Source: UBA4719 sp035654835
GTDB taxonomy: Bacteria; Actinomycetota; Actinomycetes; Actinomycetales; Dermatophilaceae
Assembly (NCBI GenBank): GCA_035654835.1
Contig: DASRVZ010000158.1
Span: 1-9,170 of the forward strand
Direction: 5' to 3'
Length of the DNA: 9,170 bases
Shown here: in pieces, positions 6,158-9,170 of the stretch
Position numbering within the stretch: the stretch's first letter is position 1
Layout of the letters: each line of letters begins with the position of its first letter
Made by a program: the position numbers and the translations under genes
The notes under the pieces: model-generated
The model's input: only the letters and a program-made list of their open reading frames with translations
Database searches by the model: none
Told to the model about the DNA's origin: nothing

Positions 6158-6177
6158 TGGGGACTTTCGGCCATTCG
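6158..6177. promoter_or_regulatory. DosR/DevR-like box, candidate
   Basis: GGGACTTTCGGCCA within 6160-6173 agrees at 11 of 14 positions with the dormancy-regulator core GGGACTTTAGTCCC. It lies just after the Smr stop codon and about 110 bases upstream of the small membrane protein start. A TAAAAC (6202-6207) could be a -10. One imperfect match in GC-rich DNA is weak evidence. Confidence 0.25.
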
Positions 6178-6283
6178 ACGGTGGCGGCGTTGCGTGGCTG
6201 GTAAAACTGAGGCAGTCCCCGGCGGCGTCAGGTGAGGAGCCTGATGAGACAGGGAACATGGACCATCAGCAAGGGGGTGCGTC

Positions 6284-6568
6284 GTGCGCGTGATGTTCCG
6301 CGCCCAGTTCATGGGGGCGATCCGGCTGGCCGCCTGGGCCGCTGCCTTCCTCTTCGGTCTCGCCGTCACCATCCTTCGCCGGCTGTCCACCTGGGCCACC
6401 CGCTTGGTCCACCCCCATGCCGATCTCGACGTGCTGAACCGACAGGCTCAGGTCATCGCAGCGACATCGTCAGCCGTGGATGTGGCACGTGACAACGGGA
6501 TGCGCCTGATTGAGCAGTGCGACGCAGGCTCAGTCGCCACCAGCCGCTCCGCCACGAAAGTCCTTTGA
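6284..6568 (+). CDS. Putative small membrane protein (94 aa), unrecognised
   Basis: The frame gives 94 residues with one likely transmembrane helix (about 13-31, AAWAAAFLFGLAVTIL) after a short basic and hydrophobic N-terminus. A positively charged RRL follows, then a polar, helix-prone tail (LNRQAQVIAATSSAVDVARD). The GTG start at 6284 has GGGGG about six bases upstream; the ATG at 6290 is an alternative. I do not recognise the family. The hydrophobic pattern and balanced tail look more like a real protein than the arginine/proline-rich overlapping frame, but the last 15 residues (SVATSRSATKVL and nearby) could be read-on into scarred DNA. It converges with the DUF1003 gene. Confidence 0.45.
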   Translation: MRVMFRAQFMGAIRLAAWAAAFLFGLAVTILRRLSTWATRLVHPHADLDVLNRQAQVIAATSSAVDVARDNGMRLIEQCDAGSVATSRSATKVL

Positions 6569-6578
6569 AGCAAACCTT

Positions 6579-6622
6579 CGTCAGGCGTCGCCGGCTTTGG
6601 GGTCTGAGGACAAGACGAACCG
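6579..6622 (-). pseudogene. Remnant second copy of the DUF1003 gene 3' end
   Basis: Bases 6579-6618 match 6791-6830 at 34 of 40 positions. On the minus strand this segment reads F-V-L-S-S-D-P-K-A-G-D-A-stop, against L-V-L-S-A-D-P-K-A-S-D-H-stop at the end of the DUF1003 gene. An in-frame TGA occurs a few codons upstream, so nothing longer is coded. It is the tail of a diverged paralogue or of an old partial duplication. Confidence 0.6.
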
Positions 6623-6675
6623 GCGTCGGGACCCTCTCCGTCACGTAGCCGAGCCGTCAGGTAGTCGCAAGAAGT

Positions 6676-6777
6676 GGGACGTATGCCGGCACGTGTCGGA
6701 AGACGTCCCGGTCCGGCGCGAAAACGGGGATGTCTGCCGCCATGTGTCGGAAGACGTCCCGGTCTGTTCCCGGAGGT
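6676..6777. repeat. Two-unit tandem repeat, 51-bp period
   Basis: Bases 6676-6713 and 6727-6764 match at 34 of 38 positions, and their last 21 bases are identical. Each unit also holds inverted arms, GGGACGT or GGGATGT with ACGTCCC, around about 20 bases. The period is 17 codons, and the plus strand would encode DVCRHVSEDVPV twice, but no convincing gene carries it. Repeated terminal motifs of this kind occur at the ends of IS21-like elements, so an insertion-sequence end is one possibility; no transposase is present. Confidence 0.65.
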
Positions 6778-6792
6778 TCGGCGCCGGCCTCG

Positions 6793-7209
6793 TCAGTGAT
6801 CGCTGGCTTTGGGGTCGGCGGACAAGACGAGGCGCGCGTGGATCTCAGTGGTGAGCTGATGGACCAGCTTGGTCAGCTCGGTGTTGGTATGCAGCTCCAG
6901 CTCGCTGGCCACGAAGTCGTGGTCGGCCTTCGCCTGTTGGAAGGACGCCTGCCGGTTTTGCCCGATCATCACGAACGTCGACAGGAAGATTGCCTCCAGA
7001 GAGACGATGAGCGTCAGCGTCGGCCACGGACTCTTCTCGAAGACCAGCATCCACACGGCGAAGACCGCGGCGTGCAGATACACGAAGTTCATCGAGCCGG
7101 CGAAGGCAGTGATGGCGTCCGCTACCCGCAGCTGGATCTGAGCGGACCGGCGTTCGGCCTCCGCCAGCATGCCGGGATGGTGCAGTTTGTTGGGTTGGAC
7201 AAGGGTCAT
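6793..7209 (-). CDS. DUF1003 domain-containing membrane protein
   Basis: The 138-residue protein belongs to the DUF1003 family of predicted inner-membrane proteins of unknown function. The family signature runs from RVADAITAFAGS to FVMIGQNRQASF. Two transmembrane helices are visible (about 39-57 and 63-83), linked by a short EKSPWP turn, followed by a soluble coiled-coil-prone tail with heptad-like leucines (about 100-130). The frame is open much further upstream, to 7719, but that part is antisense to the acyl-CoA ligase. The ATG at 7209 has GAGAGGA about eight bases upstream and gives a normal family start. The gene is divergent from the ligase. A partial copy of its 3' end lies 170 bases beyond its stop. 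Confidence 0.88.
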   Translation of the reverse strand: MTLVQPNKLHHPGMLAEAERRSAQIQLRVADAITAFAGSMNFVYLHAAVFAVWMLVFEKSPWPTLTLIVSLEAIFLSTFVMIGQNRQASFQQAKADHDFVASELELHTNTELTKLVHQLTTEIHARLVLSADPKASDH

Positions 7210-7332
7210 CGTGGTTGTCCTCTCAGGTAAGGCCAGGGCATGGCGCTCTGGTTGGATAGTCTGTTTGTGGAGGCGCCGCGCCGACAGTGCGTTCGACGAT
7301 GGCGGAGGCTCGATCTGGGAGGACACGTGGAC

Positions 7333-9081
7333 ATGGACCGCGCTGACACGTCGAAAGAGGTTGGGGACCGCGGTCCACTGAGCGGACGTCCCTGGCTGTC
7401 GAGCTATGCGCCAGGAGTCGAGCCAGACCTCGAGGTCCCGGCCGAGTCGCTGCCCGAGATGCTCATCAGAAGCGCCCTGCGCCATCGCGACCGGGTTGCC
7501 CTCGACTTCTTCGGCGCGGAGACGACATACACCGAGCTTGCCGAACAGGTGAGTCGGGCTGCAGAGGCGTTGCGCACAGTGGGGGTGAAGGAAGGGGACC
7601 GGGTGGCGTTGATACTGCCCAACTGCCCGCAGCACGTGGTGGCCTTCTATGCTGCGCTGCGACTCGGTGCCGTGGTCGTCGAGCACAACCCCTTGTACAC
7701 GGCGCCCGAGCTGGAGCATCAGCTGTCCGACTGCGGGGCGACGTTCGTCGTGTGCTGGGACAAGACGGCACCCGTGGTCGACGAGCTGCGCGCGAAGACC
7801 GCGGTGCAGGTCATCCTGGCTGTCGACCTGACGAGCGCCGTGCCGTGGAGCATGCGGCTCAAGCTGCGGCTGCCGATCGCCAAGGCGCGCACGGCCCGCG
7901 CGGCGCTGACCGGGCCGGTGCCCCCAGGGGTCCTGGGCTGGGAGCGCGTCTCAACGTCGACCGGCCCGCTCGATCCGGCCCACCCGCAGCCGCGCCCCGA
8001 AGACGTGGCGCTGCTGCAATACACGGGCGGGACGACCGGCACGCCCAAGGGCGCCATCCTGACGCACGCGAACCTGCGGGCCAACGCGGCCCAAGGGCGG
8101 GCATGGATGCCCGGGCTCAAGGACGGCGAGGAGACCGTATACGCGGTGCTTCCCTTGTTCCACGCCTACGGGCTGACGCTGTGCCTGACCTTCTCGATGA
8201 GCGTGGGGGCGACCCTGGTGCTGCTGCCGCGCTTCGACCTCGACCTGATGTTCGAGGCGATCCGCCGTCGCCCCCCGACCTTCCTGCCTGCGGTCCCGCC
8301 GATCTACGAGCGGCTTGCTGAGGCAGCCCGTGAGCGTGGCGTCGACCTCACGTCGATCCGTTACGCCATCTCGGGCGCCATGGCGCTGCCGCCCGCGGTG
8401 GTCGAGAAGTGGGAGTCCGTCACCGGGGGGCTGCTCGTCGAGGGCTACGGGATGACCGAGACCTCGCCCGTTGCGCTGGGCAACCCGGGTGCGCCAACCC
8501 GGCGACCGGGGACGGTCGGCATCCCGTTCCCCTCCACCCGGATGCGGATCGTCGACCCGGACGACTCTTCCCATGATGTTCCGATCGGTGAGCAGGGTGA
8601 GCTGCTGATCAACGGCCCGCAGGTGTTCGCCGGTTACTGGAACCGTCCGCGGGAGACCGCCGCGGCGCTGCTGGACGGTGGTTGGGTGCGCACGGGCGAC
8701 ATCGCGATCGCGGACGCCGCCGGCTTCGTCCGCATCGTCGACCGGATCAAAGAGCTGATCATCACCGGTGGTTTCAACGTCTACCCCTCCGAGGTCGAGG
8801 ACGTCCTGCGGGAGATGCCCGAGATCGCTGATGTCGCCGTGGTCGGCGTCCGGACGGCTGACGGCAGTGGTGAGGAGGTCGTCGCCGCCGTCGTGCCCGC
8901 GCCTGGTGCGACCGTCGACGCCGAGCGAGTGCGGGCTTTCGCGCGCGAGCGACTGACGGGCTACAAGGTGCCGCGCAGGATCGAAATCGTCGATGAGCTC
9001 CCTCGCTCCCTGATCGGCAAGGTCCTTCGCCGCCGCGTGCGCGACCGTATCGAGGCGACCGAAGCCTTCGACGCCATCTGA
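7333..9081 (+). CDS. Long-chain fatty acid--CoA ligase (FadD-like AMP-binding enzyme)
   Basis: The 582-residue enzyme activates a fatty acid with ATP to an acyl-adenylate and transfers it to coenzyme A, feeding beta-oxidation or lipid synthesis. All core motifs are present: the P-loop YTGGTTGTPKGA (about 230), YGMTETS (about 372), RTGD (about 453), the hinge DRIKELIITGGFNVYPSEVE (about 470) and the catalytic lysine in GKVLRR (563). Length is typical for the FadD family, and no signal peptide or membrane helix is seen. The frame is open to 7240. GGGAGGA (7317-7323) suggests either GTG 7327 (four-base spacing) or ATG 7333 (ten-base spacing); I list the ATG. It stands alone on this strand and shares a divergent promoter region with the DUF1003 gene. 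Chain-length preference cannot be read from sequence. Confidence 0.94.
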   Translation: MDRADTSKEVGDRGPLSGRPWLSSYAPGVEPDLEVPAESLPEMLIRSALRHRDRVALDFFGAETTYTELAEQVSRAAEALRTVGVKEGDRVALILPNCPQHVVAFYAALRLGAVVVEHNPLYTAPELEHQLSDCGATFVVCWDKTAPVVDELRAKTAVQVILAVDLTSAVPWSMRLKLRLPIAKARTARAALTGPVPPGVLGWERVSTSTGPLDPAHPQPRPEDVALLQYTGGTTGTPKGAILTHANLRANAAQGRAWMPGLKDGEETVYAVLPLFHAYGLTLCLTFSMSVGATLVLLPRFDLDLMFEAIRRRPPTFLPAVPPIYERLAEAARERGVDLTSIRYAISGAMALPPAVVEKWESVTGGLLVEGYGMTETSPVALGNPGAPTRRPGTVGIPFPSTRMRIVDPDDSSHDVPIGEQGELLINGPQVFAGYWNRPRETAAALLDGGWVRTGDIAIADAAGFVRIVDRIKELIITGGFNVYPSEVEDVLREMPEIADVAVVGVRTADGSGEEVVAAVVPAPGATVDAERVRAFARERLTGYKVPRRIEIVDELPRSLIGKVLRRRVRDRIEATEAFDAI

Positions 9082-9090
9082 GGCGGATGT

Positions 9091-9135
9091 CGTGTGACCT
9101 TCGACGTGTGACCCAACAACAGGGACCATGGTCAC
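9091..9135. repeat. Direct 9-bp repeats and an inverted GTGACC/GGTCAC pair after the ligase gene
   Basis: CGTGTGACC occurs at 9091-9099 and 9105-9113 (14-bp period). GTGACC at 9108-9113 pairs with GGTCAC at 9130-9135. These could be operator half-sites for a following gene or part of a weak terminator. An ATG at 9128 opens a frame to the window end, but its ribosome binding site is poor, so I do not call a gene. Confidence 0.25.
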
Positions 9136-9170
9136 TACGAGCAGGTTCGTCCCGGTCGCAAGAGGGGGGG

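Noticed and set aside
6232..6492. 86-residue plus-strand ORF with GAGGAG before an ATG at 6244
   Set aside because: The ribosome binding site is good, but the product is arginine/proline/histidine-rich like a frame-shifted shadow, and it overlaps the more protein-like membrane frame.
6510..6854. 114-residue plus-strand ORF containing DVCRHVSEDVPV twice
   Set aside because: It overlaps the small membrane ORF and the DUF1003 tail, has no good ribosome binding site, and the repeated peptide only reflects the DNA repeat's 51-bp period.
7210..7719. N-terminal extension of the DUF1003 protein to 7719
   Set aside because: The extra 170 residues are antisense to the ligase gene, while the ATG at 7209 has a good ribosome binding site and gives a normal-length start.
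7951..9135. 394-residue open frame on the minus strand
   Set aside because: It is antisense to the acyl-CoA ligase, whose motifs are complete; the composition is typical of an antisense frame and no domain is recognisable.
9128..9170. Start of another plus-strand gene
   Set aside because: The AGGGA is only two bases from the ATG and just 14 codons are visible, too little to support a call.

Overview
The window is high-GC DNA with GTG and ATG starts, GGAGG-type ribosome binding sites and strong GC3 bias. Together with the protein types, this points to an actinomycete (Actinomycetota). I cannot name the genus. There are no rRNA genes, convincing tRNAs, CRISPR arrays or intact insertion sequences. 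The layout looks like ordinary chromosome with several small scars.

Left part (1-2503): the first 30 codons of a UvrA-like excinuclease ATPase leave the window on the minus strand. A structured 246-bp intergenic region separates it from a large divergent gene, PAS-PAS-GGDEF-EAL, for cyclic di-GMP turnover. Its GGDEF active site and inhibitory site are intact, but its EAL domain lacks one conserved catalytic glutamate. This gene converges on the next one through a short hairpin that contains both stop codons.

Centre (2496-4895): this is the most interesting unit. A NrtR-type Nudix/winged-helix protein with a decayed Nudix box lies divergent from a two-gene transcript. That transcript holds a 45-residue unrecognised small ORF, joined by an ATGA overlap to an ADP-ribosylglycohydrolase fused to a dual-specificity-phosphatase-like domain. 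A near-perfect palindrome lies between the two divergent units. NrtR proteins are known ADP-ribose-responsive repressors, and ADP-ribosylglycohydrolases release ADP-ribose. A feedback circuit is therefore a natural hypothesis: the enzyme's product would relieve repression of its own operon.

Right-centre (4896-6149): a 24-codon ORF that resembles the beginning of an alpha/beta-hydrolase (esterase) gene overlaps, again by ATGA, an N-formylglutamate amidohydrolase gene. That gene is interrupted by a single in-frame TAA at codon 187. It is followed closely by a small stand-alone Smr-domain protein.

Right (6150-9170): a possible small membrane protein precedes a scarred 224-bp gap. The gap contains a second, diverged copy of the 3' end of the neighbouring DUF1003 gene and a two-unit 51-bp tandem repeat. 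The DUF1003 membrane protein is on the minus strand. It is divergent from an intact long-chain fatty-acid-CoA ligase, which ends shortly before the window does.
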